This document shows positions 1-7,564 of a DNA stretch of 64,000 nucleotides, one piece after another. The stretch lies in contig CAXXCR010000009.1 of assembly GCA_963668015.2 (NCBI GenBank), forward strand, positions 124,001 to 188,000, in the 5' to 3' direction. The stretch's first letter is position 1, and each line of letters starts with the position of its first letter. The translations under genes were made by a program, and so were the position numbers. The DNA comes from Ilyobacter_A sp963668015 (GTDB lineage: Bacteria; Fusobacteriota; Fusobacteriia; Fusobacteriales; Fusobacteriaceae). The notes under the pieces were generated by a model. That model was given only the letters and a program-made list of their open reading frames with translations, searched no databases and had not been told where the DNA came from.

Positions 1-448
1 TTATGTCTTTTCCATAAACAGACATTACCGCATCATTGTGGCTCTTTCTATATTTTGTAAAAATCTCCTCTGTAGCTGGGTCAATTTCATACCCGTAAGC
101 TTCTAGAGCAGTTTTTGCCATTCTAAGCCCATTTCCAGGGAAAATAGCCCTCTTAAGAGGCATATCTGTTTGAACTCCGACAATTTTCTCAAGATCTTTG
201 TCTATGTAACCTGGTCCAAAAGCGTTAATTTTAGAAGGGGTTTTAGTATCCACTTCATAGATACCTTTTTCTTTCTCCACCTCAAACATCTCTGATAATT
301 TTCCCCAAAGTTTAGTCGATGCATCAGTTGCTCCCTCTAAAAACGAGTCGTCACCAAAATAAGGCTCATAGTTATCCTGTATGAAATCTCTAACATTGAT
401 CTCTTTTTTCCAACTTTCACCTTTAAAACCTTGCCACTCTTTAAACAT
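1..448 (-). CDS. pflB: Formate C-acetyltransferase (pyruvate formate-lyase), N-terminal part, cut by the window edge
   Basis: This is the first 149 residues of a glycyl-radical enzyme that converts pyruvate and CoA to acetyl-CoA and formate in the cytoplasm of anaerobes. Translation from the ATG at 448 begins MFKEWQGFKGESWKKE and continues with GDDSFLEGATDASTKLW and PLKRAIFPGNGLRMAKTAL, which are characteristic PFL N-terminal blocks. The full enzyme is normally about 740-760 residues. The catalytic cysteine pair and the radical glycine lie outside the window, as does any activase gene. A strong Shine-Dalgarno site (GGGAGGA) precedes the ATG. The gene is the first ORF downstream of a purine riboswitch and terminator, which should control it. 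Confidence 0.93.
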   Translation of the reverse strand, partial: MFKEWQGFKGESWKKEINVRDFIQDNYEPYFGDDSFLEGATDASTKLWGKLSEMFEVEKEKGIYEVDTKTPSKINAFGPGYIDKDLEKIVGVQTDMPLKRAIFPGNGLRMAKTALEAYGYEIDPATEEIFTKYRKSHNDAVMSVYGKDI

Positions 449-563
449 CTAGTTCCTCCCTTTATAAAAATTAAATAGTTTATTTGCAAGTTCATCGTAT
501 ATACTGTAAAAAACCAAATAAAACGACTAGCTAAAGCTTTGATTTCCAAACATTGCTTTGTTT

Positions 564-598
564 AAAAAAAGTATAATCCCACCTGAGTGAAATTATAC
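564..598 (-). terminator. Intrinsic terminator of the pflB riboswitch
   Basis: Read on the minus strand, a perfect 7-bp outer stem (GTATAAT at 598-592 with ATTATAC at 577-571) encloses a short inner hairpin (TTCAC-TCAG-GTGGG) and is followed by seven T residues at 570-564. It lies between the purine aptamer and pflB with no ORF in between, so it is the likely expression platform. Upstream bases (TATACTT...CGAT and ATCG..AAGTATA) can pair in an alternative antiterminator that uses the 5' arm of the terminator. Confidence 0.85.
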
Positions 599-655
599 TT
601 ATCGATAACAAAACCTCTCCCCTGTAAGGGAAGATCGAATTAAAAGTATAAAGAC

Positions 656-724
656 ACTCATAGTAAGTTCATTTACGGCGAACTTGTAGAGACTCCCGGA
701 CCATATCACCGGTAATATATGAGT
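656..724 (-). promoter_or_regulatory. Purine riboswitch aptamer, guanine class
   Basis: The minus-strand sequence has the purine aptamer plan. P1 is ACTCAT/ATGAGT, P2 is CCGG/CCGG with the loop GATATGG, J2/3 contains TCTCTAC, and P3 is AAGTTC/GAACTT with the loop GCCGTAAAT. The J3/1 segment reads ACTATG, placing a C at the specificity position (C74 in the B. subtilis xpt numbering), which predicts guanine/hypoxanthine rather than adenine. U51 is kept, which argues against the 2'-deoxyguanosine variants. It is followed by a terminator and then pflB. In known systems ligand binding turns the downstream gene off. Confidence 0.9.
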
Positions 725-740
725 AAAATTTTTTAAGACT

Positions 741-769
741 ATTTTATCAGAAATAAGCATTTTATTCAA
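741..769 (-). promoter_or_regulatory. Promoter for the riboswitch-pflB transcript
   Basis: TTGAAT (769-764) and TAAAAT (746-741) are separated by exactly 17 bases, a good sigma-70 type promoter. Transcription would begin about ten bases before P1 of the aptamer. Confidence 0.6.
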
Positions 770-886
770 TAAGATATTTAACTATTGTTAATCTTTTTCT
801 AATTTAATTCTTTATTTACCGGAGCAAGCATTAACAAACATAATTAATTTTAAGTTAAAAAATATACTGCTCTAACATAAAGGTTG

Positions 887-909
887 GCCTGGAAAATGTA
901 TTTCCAGGC
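887..909. terminator. Hairpin downstream of plsC, possible terminator
   Basis: GCCTGGAAA and TTTCCAGGC form a perfect 9-bp stem with a 5-base loop about 40 bases after the plsC stop. The T-rich tail is weak on the minus strand (CCAACCTTTA) and slightly better on the plus strand, so its use as a terminator is uncertain. Confidence 0.45.
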
Positions 910-949
910 TTTGTTTAAATTTATTATGTATCACGCAAATAAATATGTC

Positions 950-1681
950 TTAAATCTTCTCGTACGTCTCCTGTATTATACCTTTAACCGTTTCATTCAA
1001 TTTTTTTATCTCTTCTCTGGAGAGATCTTTCGGGTCTATAACTTTATTTATAACAAGCTTTATATCTTTTCTCCTGCTTATTTTAAGGCTCCCTTTTTTC
1101 TGGATATCAAAAGTACCCTTTACCGTTATTGGTACTATCTTTACCATAGGATCCGATGCCAGCTTGAAGCTTCCTTTTTTAAATTCACCTATGCTTCCGT
1201 CTTCAGATCTGGTCCCTTCTGGAAAAATAACAATCGAATACCCGTCCTGCACCTTTTTAACAGCTGTTTTCATGCTTTTTATTCCCTCTCTCGGGTTTTT
1301 TCTGTCAAGAAACACGCACTGCCCATACCTCATCCAAATACCGAAAAAAGGCCAGCTCTCCATCTCCTTTTTGGCAACAAATCCAACCTCTCTTGGAAAA
1401 TGCCCCAAAATAGCAGGTATATCCATATTGCTTTGGTGGTTTCCAACCACAACAACGGGTTCATCATATTTCAATCGTGTATAAGTTCCCTCGTCATTGT
1501 AGATAACTTCAACTTTCGAACCAGCTGCCCACATAAGAAATTTTCCCCACCTTTTGGCAGTTCTCTGTGCAGACTGACTCCCTTTTTCTTCTCCTATCAA
1601 CTTTATATAGGGTATATGAAATATAAAAACAAATATCAAACTGATGATCAACAAGATCATATATATAAGTGTAGCAAACAT
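950..1681 (-). CDS. plsC: 1-acyl-sn-glycerol-3-phosphate acyltransferase
   Basis: The 243-residue membrane enzyme should transfer the second acyl chain onto lysophosphatidic acid in phospholipid synthesis. An N-terminal hydrophobic segment (about residues 5-25) is followed by the acyltransferase motifs: NHQSNMD near residue 78 (the HX4D catalytic pair) and FPEGTRSEDGS near residue 155 (glycerol-phosphate binding). The length is normal for PlsC. The ATG at 1681 follows GGAGGTAATC, an ideal ribosome site. It lies about 65 bases downstream of recX on the same strand and may be co-transcribed. A related LPS or lyso-lipid acyltransferase role cannot be excluded from sequence alone. Confidence 0.88.
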   Translation of the reverse strand: MFATLIYMILLIISLIFVFIFHIPYIKLIGEEKGSQSAQRTAKRWGKFLMWAAGSKVEVIYNDEGTYTRLKYDEPVVVVGNHQSNMDIPAILGHFPREVGFVAKKEMESWPFFGIWMRYGQCVFLDRKNPREGIKSMKTAVKKVQDGYSIVIFPEGTRSEDGSIGEFKKGSFKLASDPMVKIVPITVKGTFDIQKKGSLKISRRKDIKLVINKVIDPKDLSREEIKKLNETVKGIIQETYEKI

Positions 1682-1745
1682 GATTACCTCCGTAAATTTT
1701 ATCTTTTAAAAAATAGTTTTTATAAAAAGTAAGTCCTATGAAAAC

Positions 1746-2300
1746 TTAATCATCTTCAGGGTAGTTTTTCAATTCATAGACTATATCATCCAAATTAAAT
1801 CCCCTACGCGCCAGATAGGCTACCTGTTTTTCTCTATCTTTTCCTGAAATACGAGGAATTAACCTTCTTATCTCATTTTTTTCATCAATACTCAGTTCCC
1901 TGTAAACCTGTGAAACAATATCCCTGCTTACGCCTTTTTGGAAAAGTTCATACTCAACTCTTCTTCGTCCGTATCTCCTATTTTGTACATAAGCTTTTGT
2001 ATACGAGTAATCATCTATATACCCCTGCTGAGATAGTTTAGCCACCACAGATTCCACTACGTCCCCTCTGTGGAACTTGGACTCAAGTTTCTGACTTAGT
2101 TCCTTTTTACTGTAGTCACGTCTTGAGAGTAAAAAGTAAGCCTTGTGCAGGGCTGCGCTGGATAATACTTCAGTGTATTTTTCTTCTCCAAGCTCCATCC
2201 CCTGAACCAAGGAGTATTCCAAGATTATTCCACGACTTATATCTATGACCTCTCCTGTATCCATAAAAAGCTTATTTTTCTGAATTTTCAGTATTCTCAT
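1746..2300 (-). CDS. recX: Regulatory protein RecX
   Basis: RecX binds RecA filaments and limits recombination and SOS activity. The 184-residue protein has the repeated three-helix RecX modules: ALHKAYFLLSRRDYSKKEL near residue 52, then YIDDYSYTKAYVQNRRYGRRR, and a last module with AYLARRGFNLDDIVYEL near the C-terminus. A distinct N-terminal extension of about 50 residues precedes the first module, as in many Firmicutes RecX proteins. The start overlaps the 3' end of recA by 29 bases, which fits translational coupling with its target. Confidence 0.9.
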   Translation of the reverse strand: MRILKIQKNKLFMDTGEVIDISRGIILEYSLVQGMELGEEKYTEVLSSAALHKAYFLLSRRDYSKKELSQKLESKFHRGDVVESVVAKLSQQGYIDDYSYTKAYVQNRRYGRRRVEYELFQKGVSRDIVSQVYRELSIDEKNEIRRLIPRISGKDREKQVAYLARRGFNLDDIVYELKNYPEDD

Positions 2301-3321
2301 ATGAGTTTTCCTCTTGTTTTGGGAACAATATTTTATTCAGATCCTGCTCTATTTTGCCTAATAGTTCTTTTTCTTCTTCCAGCCTGTTTTTAACATTTTC
2401 TCTTCCCTGTCCAAGTCTTGTTTCACCATAACTAAACCAGGCTCCTGATTTTGATACAATGTCATTTTTTATCGCCATATCCAGTATTTCTCCCACTCTT
2501 GAGATACCTTTACCGTACATTATCTCAAAGTTGGCCTCTTTGAATGGAGGGGCAATTTTATTTTTTGTAACTTTTATTTTTACGTCATTACCTATAATTT
2601 CGTCGCCCTGCTTAACACTGCTTATCCTCTTAACTTCCATTCTTACTGTTGAATAGAACTTAAGCGCTCTACCACCTGCAGTTGTAGTCTGCGGTCCAAA
2701 CCCGAATCCGCCTATTTTTTCCCTTATTTGGTTTATAAAAACCATTGTGGTTTTCGACTTGTTCAAGTTACCCGTCAGCTTCCTTAGCGCCTTTGACATA
2801 AGCCTTGCCTGAAGCCCCATCTGCTGGTCAGCCATCTCCCCTTCTATTTCGGCCTTCGGCACAAGGGCAGCAACTGAATCTATAATTATAACATCAACAG
2901 CACCACTTCTAACAAGCATATCCGCTATTTCAAGAGCCTGTTCTCCGGTATCCGGCTGAGATATCAAAAGCTCGTCAACGTCCACACCAAGAGCTTTGGC
3001 ATATTTTGGATCAAGTGCGTGTTCTGCATCTATAAAGGCTGCTATCCCACCTACTTTTTGGGCTTCTGCAATTACGTGAAGGGCTACTGTTGTTTTACCA
3101 GAACTCTCTGCACCATATACCTCAACAATTCTTCCTCTAGGCACCCCACCAAGCCCTAGTGCTATATCCAGATTAAGGCTTCCAGTAGAAATAGTTTCTA
3201 CATTCATAGCCGTATTTTCACCGAGCTTCATTATCGCTCCGTCACCGTAATCTTTGTTTATCTGTTTAAGAGCCATCTCCAAAGCTTTATCTTTGTTCAT
3301 TGCATTTCTTTCTCTCGCCAT
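2272..3321 (-). CDS. recA: Recombinase RecA
   Basis: RecA catalyses homologous strand exchange and activates the SOS response. The 349-residue protein shows the Walker A motif GAESSGKT at residues 70-77, the Walker B region VIIIDSVAALVPK near 140, the L1/L2 loop signature QARLMSKALRKLTG and the block GGRALKFYSTVRM. The C-terminus is acidic and Asn/Glu-rich, as usual. The ATG follows AGGAGGGGTAAA. The gene overlaps recX downstream. I saw no clear LexA-type operator in its promoter region. Confidence 0.98.
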   Translation of the reverse strand: MARERNAMNKDKALEMALKQINKDYGDGAIMKLGENTAMNVETISTGSLNLDIALGLGGVPRGRIVEVYGAESSGKTTVALHVIAEAQKVGGIAAFIDAEHALDPKYAKALGVDVDELLISQPDTGEQALEIADMLVRSGAVDVIIIDSVAALVPKAEIEGEMADQQMGLQARLMSKALRKLTGNLNKSKTTMVFINQIREKIGGFGFGPQTTTAGGRALKFYSTVRMEVKRISSVKQGDEIIGNDVKIKVTKNKIAPPFKEANFEIMYGKGISRVGEILDMAIKNDIVSKSGAWFSYGETRLGQGRENVKNRLEEEKELLGKIEQDLNKILFPKQEENSYENTENSEK

Positions 3322-3351
3322 TTTACCCCTCCTGAAAAACTCATTTTTTTA

Positions 3352-3380
3352 ATTCTACTATATATACATTTAATTTTCAA
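3352..3380 (-). promoter_or_regulatory. Predicted recA promoter
   Basis: TTGAAA (3380-3375) and TAGAAT (3357-3352) have a 17-base spacer and lie about 30 bases before the recA start. Confidence 0.5.
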
Positions 3381-3443
3381 GAAATAAAAGAAATTTTATC
3401 TATAAAAATATATAGGTAATTTGTCAGCTTTTTTATTTTAATC

Positions 3444-3745
3444 AAGTTGCCACTTAAAATTATTGCAATAAATTACTGAATTTCTTGTAAGGATATAAAA
3501 ACTTTTTTGGTCACGAATCGCACTAATTATCACGAATAGAAAGTCAAAAAATTGGTCACAGAGTTGTGAGCTTCACAGAGGCTTACTAAAAATCTTTAAT
3601 TTTCAAGGTTTTGAATCATTCGTGAGATTCGTGTAATTCGTGACAAAGAATAAATCTTTTGACTTAAGGATTTATCTGTGAAGCTCATGTTCTAAATCTC
3701 TGTGAAACTCTGTGTGCAAAAAGATTCTCAGAAATTCAATATTTC
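3444..3745. repeat. Dispersed intergenic repeat, family A, copy 1
   Basis: This gene-free stretch between recA and wrbA is one of three related copies (the others are at 14707-14938 and 16021-16320). It carries characteristic blocks: GGTCACGAATCGCACTAAT on the left, GTGACAAA-type blocks inside, and CTCTGTGAAACTCTGTG on the right. Its left end matches the right ends of the other two copies in reverse complement, so it is inserted in the opposite orientation. The ends are AATTACTGAATTTCTTGTAAG and AGAAATTCAATATTT, imperfect inverted repeats of one another. No ORF of significance is present. The copies are degenerate, so the borders are approximate. Confidence 0.7.
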
Positions 3746-3850
3746 ATTTATCTGCTGCTAACATCTTCTATCGAATTGATTAAAAAAGGAAAACGTCATC
3801 TACAAAGTATACATCTATTGTTAAACTCATAATAAAAAAGGGGGAAGGTC

Positions 3851-4456
3851 ATGACCAAAGTTTTAATTCTCTATTACAGTATGTACGGACATGTGGAAAC
3901 AATGGCAAAAGCTGTGGCGGAAGGGGTCTTAAAAGTTGCTGGTGTAGAAGTTGATGTCAAAAGGGTACCTGAAACTGCTCCTGAAGAGGTGCTTAAAAAT
4001 GCAGGCGCAAAGTTAGACCAGGATGCTGATATAGCTGCAGTAGAAGATCTGGCAAAGTATGATGCTATAATTTTTGGTACTCCTACTCGTTTTGGAAATA
4101 TGTGTTCACAGATGAGAAGCTTCCTAGATCAGACCGGAGGACTTTGGATGAATGGATCCCTTATAGGAAAAGTTGGGAGTGTATTCACATCAACTGCAAC
4201 ACAACATGGTGGCCAAGAAACTACAATAAACTCATTCCACACTATACTTTTTCATCACGGTATGATAGTGGTAGGCGTACCGTATTCCTGTGAAGGACTT
4301 TTGAATATGGATGAAATCACAGGAGGAACCCCTTATGGTGCCAGCACCTTGGCTAAATCAGACGGAAGCCGTCAGCCGTCGAAAGCTGAATTAGATATAG
4401 CTCGTTTCCAAGGCGAACATGTGGCAAAAATTGCAAAAAAATTAACAGACAATTAG
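3851..4456 (+). CDS. wrbA: NAD(P)H:quinone oxidoreductase, WrbA type flavoprotein
   Basis: WrbA is a cytoplasmic FMN flavoprotein that reduces quinones by two electrons and so protects against redox cycling. The 201-residue protein has the flavodoxin-like FMN loop YYSMYGHVETMA at residues 8-19, FGTPTRFGNMCSQMRSFLDQ near 77-96 and the WrbA-specific block TSTATQHGGQETT near 115, ending with the typical ARFQGEHVAKIAKKL. It is one of only two plus-strand genes here, with GGGGGAAGGTC as ribosome site. It stands alone, followed by its own terminator. Confidence 0.94.
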   Translation: MTKVLILYYSMYGHVETMAKAVAEGVLKVAGVEVDVKRVPETAPEEVLKNAGAKLDQDADIAAVEDLAKYDAIIFGTPTRFGNMCSQMRSFLDQTGGLWMNGSLIGKVGSVFTSTATQHGGQETTINSFHTILFHHGMIVVGVPYSCEGLLNMDEITGGTPYGASTLAKSDGSRQPSKAELDIARFQGEHVAKIAKKLTDN

Positions 4457-4478
4457 TACTTTTAAATAATAAACTAAA

Positions 4479-4510
4479 AAAGATACAGTTGCATGCCCGT
4501 ATCTTTTTTT
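4479..4510 (+). terminator. Terminator of wrbA
   Basis: AAAGATAC and GTATCTTT pair around a 12-base loop, followed by a run of T residues, about 25 bases after the wrbA stop codon. Confidence 0.8.
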
Positions 4511-4520
4511 ATTCAAAAAA

Positions 4521-4543
4521 TAAAAAAACAGGCACAGCCTGTT
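4521..4543 (-). terminator. Terminator of the Val-Asp-Phe-Cys tRNA transcript
   Basis: On the minus strand AACAGGC-TGT-GCCTGTT forms a 7-bp hairpin followed by a run of T residues, immediately after tRNA-Cys. Confidence 0.8.
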
Positions 4544-4551
4544 ATATTCAT

Positions 4552-4625
4552 TGGAGGCGACGACCGGATTTGAACCGGTGATGGAGATTTTGCAGACCTC
4601 TGCCTTACCACTTGGCGACGTCGCC
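4552..4625 (-). tRNA. tRNA-Cys (GCA)
   Basis: The minus strand folds as a 74-nt tRNA with the acceptor GGCGACG/CGTCGCC, anticodon GCA in the loop CTGCAAA, the T arm CCGGTTCAAATCCGG, discriminator T and an encoded CCA. It is the last member of a four-tRNA cluster. Confidence 0.95.
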
Positions 4626-4636
4626 TATTAAATTTA

Positions 4637-4712
<76 letters not shown>

Positions 4713-4717
4713 TTATT

Positions 4718-4794
4718 TGGCGGGAGTGACGAGATTCGAACTCGCGACATCTTGCGTGACAGGCAAGCACTCTAACCAACTGAGCTACACCCCC
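4718..4794 (-). tRNA. tRNA-Asp (GTC)
   Basis: The 77-nt tRNA has the acceptor GGGGGTG/CACTCCC, anticodon GTC in the loop CTGTCAC, discriminator G and an encoded CCA. Confidence 0.94.
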
Positions 4795-4801
4795 ATTTAT
4801 A

Positions 4802-4877
4802 TGGTGGTCGCAACAGGACTTGAACCTGTGACCCCCTGCTTGTAAGGCAGGTGCTCTCCCAACTGAGCTATGCGACC
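4802..4877 (-). tRNA. tRNA-Val (TAC)
   Basis: The 76-nt tRNA has the acceptor GGTCGCA/TGCGACC, anticodon TAC in the loop CTTACAA, discriminator A and an encoded CCA. It is the first gene of the cluster, just after the promoter at 4896-4924. Confidence 0.95.
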
Positions 4878-4895
4878 TTCTCAACAACGTAGATG

Positions 4896-4924
4896 ATTAT
4901 ATAATATATAAGCTTCAAGTTCAA
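4896..4924 (-). promoter_or_regulatory. Promoter of the Val-Asp-Phe-Cys tRNA cluster
   Basis: TTGAAC (4924-4919) and a consensus TATAAT (4901-4896) with a 17-base spacer lie 18 bases before tRNA-Val. Confidence 0.75.
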
Positions 4925-5033
4925 TTCTATTCTATAGGCATACAATCCATTCAAAATAGATTATAACGTTATATGTAGATTTTAACCCGTTTTTCTCTAC
5001 TTTGTATTATTGCATAATAAAATCATATTATAA

Positions 5034-5204
5034 CTATTTTTCTCTTAGCTCTATTATTTCATAATAAACCTCTTTATACCTATCTTCTAGCTCCTCAACC
5101 GCTTTCTCCACCCAATATTTCACACTATCAAACGACGCCCCATACCAGATCTCATCAGATACGATCTGGTTAAACTCAGTGTATATTTTAACTCTGAATT
5201 TCAC
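5034..5204 (-). CDS. Small protein of unknown function, 56 residues, end of the mutS2-holB operon
   Basis: A GTG at 5204 opens a 56-codon frame that begins MKFRVKIYTEFNQIVSDE and ends YYEIIELREK. It is preceded by a perfect ribosome site (AGGAGGTG, 6 bases before the GTG) and starts 26 bases after the holB stop, so it looks like a genuine translated last gene of the operon. The predicted protein is charged, rich in Glu, Lys and aromatic residues, and has a likely amphipathic helix in its second half (residues 27-54). It has no membrane segment and no motif that I recognise. The quality of the ribosome site is the main evidence that it is real. Confidence 0.65.
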   Translation of the reverse strand: MKFRVKIYTEFNQIVSDEIWYGASFDSVKYWVEKAVEELEDRYKEVYYEIIELREK

Positions 5205-5230
5205 TAGAGACACCTCCTAATATAAGCAGT

Positions 5231-6142
5231 TTAAATGCTTAAGAAAAATATATTGAGAGCCAAATCTAGATTAACATTAAAACCTATGGAATTTTTTATT
5301 TCCAACAGTTTTTCTGTTTTTCTTATATCTTTTAACTTTAAAATAAGGTGATATAAAAACCACTCTATAAGGTTCCTGTCCTTTGTAGATGCCGATACGG
5401 CCTTTGCAAATTTCAATTTCTGCAGGTCATTTAAAAGTCTGCTGTTTTCAATAAAATCTTCCACGCAGCATATAAGATCTATTTTTGAGTCCAGCTCCCC
5501 ATTCTCAGAAAATTCTGATATACATTTTCCTATATCCATATATTTCAATTCCCTGTTTATGCTATACCCTTTACTTGCATACTCTTTTATATCCTCTATA
5601 TTACCAACAAAAAACTCATATTCCTCTTTGCTGACACCCAGTTGCTGATGTGTCGGAGTTTTTATATTCACCAAGATAGATCTCGACATAATGGTTGGGA
5701 TTATGTTTAGGCTGTTGGACAACAGTATGAAAAAGGTGTTTTTCTGAGGCTCCTCAACCACTTTTAGAAGAGCATTGGCAGCTTCTTTTCTCATTTTGTT
5801 TACATCTTTTAAAATAAATATCTTCTTTCTGCCCTCATAACTTGAGCTGGAGGCTTTGTAGATTACCTCCCTGACCTCATCTATTTTAATGCCCTTTTCT
5901 CCTCCCAAAACTTCTAGGTCTGCATAATTTTTTGAGTTTATTTTTTTGCACACTTCACACTGGTCACAGAAATCCCCTTCTACGTTTGGGCAGTTCAAAG
6001 CTTTTGAAAATGCAAGGGCAAATTCCATAAGGGAGCTCCCCCTTTTACCATAAAAAAGGTAAGTCCCAGAATTTTTCTTCTGAGACACCTCATTCTTCAA
6101 AAATTTCTTGGCATCATCATTGCCGATAATCGTATCGAACAT
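5231..6142 (-). CDS. holB: DNA polymerase III subunit delta-prime
   Basis: Delta-prime is a stator subunit of the clamp loader that places the sliding clamp on DNA. The 303-residue protein keeps the AAA+ architecture: a degenerate P-loop (FYGKRGSS near residue 30, lacking the GKT lysine-threonine pair, as expected for delta-prime), the zinc-finger cysteines in CPNVEGDFCDQCEVCKK near 50-66, the sensor region KEAANALLKVVEEP near 115 and TIMSRSILVNIK near 150. Its ATG overlaps the stop codon of mreB by one base (TAATG), so the two are translationally coupled. Confidence 0.85.
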   Translation of the reverse strand: MFDTIIGNDDAKKFLKNEVSQKKNSGTYLFYGKRGSSLMEFALAFSKALNCPNVEGDFCDQCEVCKKINSKNYADLEVLGGEKGIKIDEVREVIYKASSSSYEGRKKIFILKDVNKMRKEAANALLKVVEEPQKNTFFILLSNSLNIIPTIMSRSILVNIKTPTHQQLGVSKEEYEFFVGNIEDIKEYASKGYSINRELKYMDIGKCISEFSENGELDSKIDLICCVEDFIENSRLLNDLQKLKFAKAVSASTKDRNLIEWFLYHLILKLKDIRKTEKLLEIKNSIGFNVNLDLALNIFFLSI

Positions 6143-7182
6143 TATCTTTCTGCCCTCTCTATTTTTCTTAAAATATTAAGTTTCTCCAGCGCCATACCAG
6201 TTCCCAGAACTACACTTTCCAAGCTGCTGTTTGCAAGATGTACCGGCAGGTGCGTATGCTTTGCCACAAGTTTTGTAAAGTTCCTTATAAGCGCCCCTCC
6301 GCCTGTCATAACTATTCCTTTGTCCACTATATCGGCTGCAAGTTCAGGCGGTGTTCTTTCAAGCACCCTTTTTACATTCTCAACTATTTCCATAAGTGAG
6401 TCATTTATCGCCTCCAGCACTTCAGAAGAACTTATTGTTACAGTCTTAGGCAACCCTGTCATCAGGTCTCTACCCTTTATCTGTATGTTCTCCTCCTTAT
6501 CCAGAGGAAGTGCAGTACCTATATTTATCTTGACCACCTCGGCAGTTTTTTCACCTATTAGCAGATTGTGTTTCTTCTTTATATACTTGATAATATCCTC
6601 ATCAAAGTTGTTTCCGGCAACCCTTATGGAGTTACTCACAACAGTTCCTCCAAGTGAGATAACGGCTATATCAGTGGAGCCTCCTCCCACATCTATTATC
6701 ATCGAACCTTCTGGTGCGGAAATGTCTATTCCAGACCCTAAGGCTGCGGCTCTCGCCTCCTCGATGAGGTAAGCCCTTTTGGCACCTGCTGATATGGCAG
6801 CTTCCAAAACTGCTCTTTTTTCAACTCCGGTTACCTCTATCGGCACGCATATCATGACTTCAGGCAGAGCAAAGTTGAATTTTCCAAAAACTTTTTTTAT
6901 AAAATACTTTATCATAGCCTCTGTTATGTCGTAGTCGGCGATTACCCCCTCTTTAAGAGGCCTAACCGCTATTATGTGGTCAGGGGTCTTTCCGATCATA
7001 TCCTTGGCTTCCTGACCTACTGCAAGTACTTTCCTGCTCTCTTTATCAAGTGCCACAACAGAAGGTTCATTTAGCACTATTTTTTCCTTCTGCTTATGAT
7101 ACACAAGGGTGTTAGCCGTCCCTAAATCTATTCCTATACTTTTCTGTACTCTCAGATTAGGTTTTTTAAACTTAAATTTCAT
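6142..7182 (-). CDS. mreB: Rod-shape determining actin homologue MreB
   Basis: MreB forms membrane-associated filaments that guide lateral wall synthesis and cell shape. The 346-residue protein has the actin-family phosphate-1 motif GIDLGTANTLVYH at 18-30, the phosphate-2 motif DVGGGSTDIAVISLGG near 160 and the adenosine motif IVMTGGGALIRNF near 290. A short basic N-terminal extension (MKFKFKKPNLRVQKS) precedes the actin fold. It overlaps mrnC upstream by 11 bases and holB downstream by one. mreC and mreD are not adjacent, unlike the usual mreBCD arrangement. Confidence 0.96.
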   Translation of the reverse strand: MKFKFKKPNLRVQKSIGIDLGTANTLVYHKQKEKIVLNEPSVVALDKESRKVLAVGQEAKDMIGKTPDHIIAVRPLKEGVIADYDITEAMIKYFIKKVFGKFNFALPEVMICVPIEVTGVEKRAVLEAAISAGAKRAYLIEEARAAALGSGIDISAPEGSMIIDVGGGSTDIAVISLGGTVVSNSIRVAGNNFDEDIIKYIKKKHNLLIGEKTAEVVKINIGTALPLDKEENIQIKGRDLMTGLPKTVTISSSEVLEAINDSLMEIVENVKRVLERTPPELAADIVDKGIVMTGGGALIRNFTKLVAKHTHLPVHLANSSLESVVLGTGMALEKLNILRKIERAER

Positions 7183-7564
7183 TCTTTCCCCCCTCTTCTA
7201 TAGTTTTTTCTATAATATCCAATATCTTACCTTTTTCACCCTTTAAGTGGTATAACGCTATCAGAGCCTCAAAAGCCGTTGCATTCCTGTACTCTCTCAT
7301 GCTGCAGCTTCTAGGAAAAGAGTTTATTTTTGTATTCCTGGCCCGCTTTGCGAACTGAAGCTCTTCCTCGTCCAGAGATTCCATAAGATTGGAAAATATA
7401 AGACTCTGTGCTTTTGCATTTACGTATTTAGCCACCTTTTTATTCAAATCAGACGCCTTTAAATTGTACTTAAAAAAATACTCCCTTACGTACAGCTCCC
7501 AGACAGCGTCTCCAAGGTAGGCAAAAGACAATGAATTGTATTCCCTCAGCTTTTTATCGTCCAT
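7172..7564 (-). CDS. mrnC: Mini-ribonuclease 3
   Basis: Mini-III is an RNase III-like endonuclease without a double-stranded RNA binding domain; in Firmicutes it matures 23S rRNA ends. The 130-residue protein starts with the diagnostic LSFAYLGDAVWELYVREY near residue 12 (catalytic Asp in GDAVWE) and has ATAFEALIALYHLKG near 95, which carries the second acidic site. The length is typical. It follows cysS with a 19-base overlap, the same cysS-mrnC order found in many Firmicutes, which supports the assignment. Confidence 0.92.
   Translation of the reverse strand: MDDKKLREYNSLSFAYLGDAVWELYVREYFFKYNLKASDLNKKVAKYVNAKAQSLIFSNLMESLDEEELQFAKRARNTKINSFPRSCSMREYRNATAFEALIALYHLKGEKGKILDIIEKTIEEGGKNEI

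Noticed and set aside
337..549. 70-codon minus-strand ORF at the pflB start
   Set aside because: It overlaps pflB in another frame and has no ribosome site; pflB is certain from its residues.
656..724. ZTP (pfl motif) or 2'-deoxyguanosine riboswitch before pflB
   Set aside because: The ZTP core blocks are absent, and the aptamer keeps the U51 and C74 equivalents of guanine riboswitches.
884..1732. 282-codon plus-strand ORF opposite plsC
   Set aside because: It is the antisense shadow of a well-conserved gene, with low-complexity, Phe/Tyr/His-rich composition.
3444..3745. CRISPR array in the repeat-rich gap
   Set aside because: The repeated blocks are degenerate, not evenly spaced, and have no uniform spacers; no cas genes are present.
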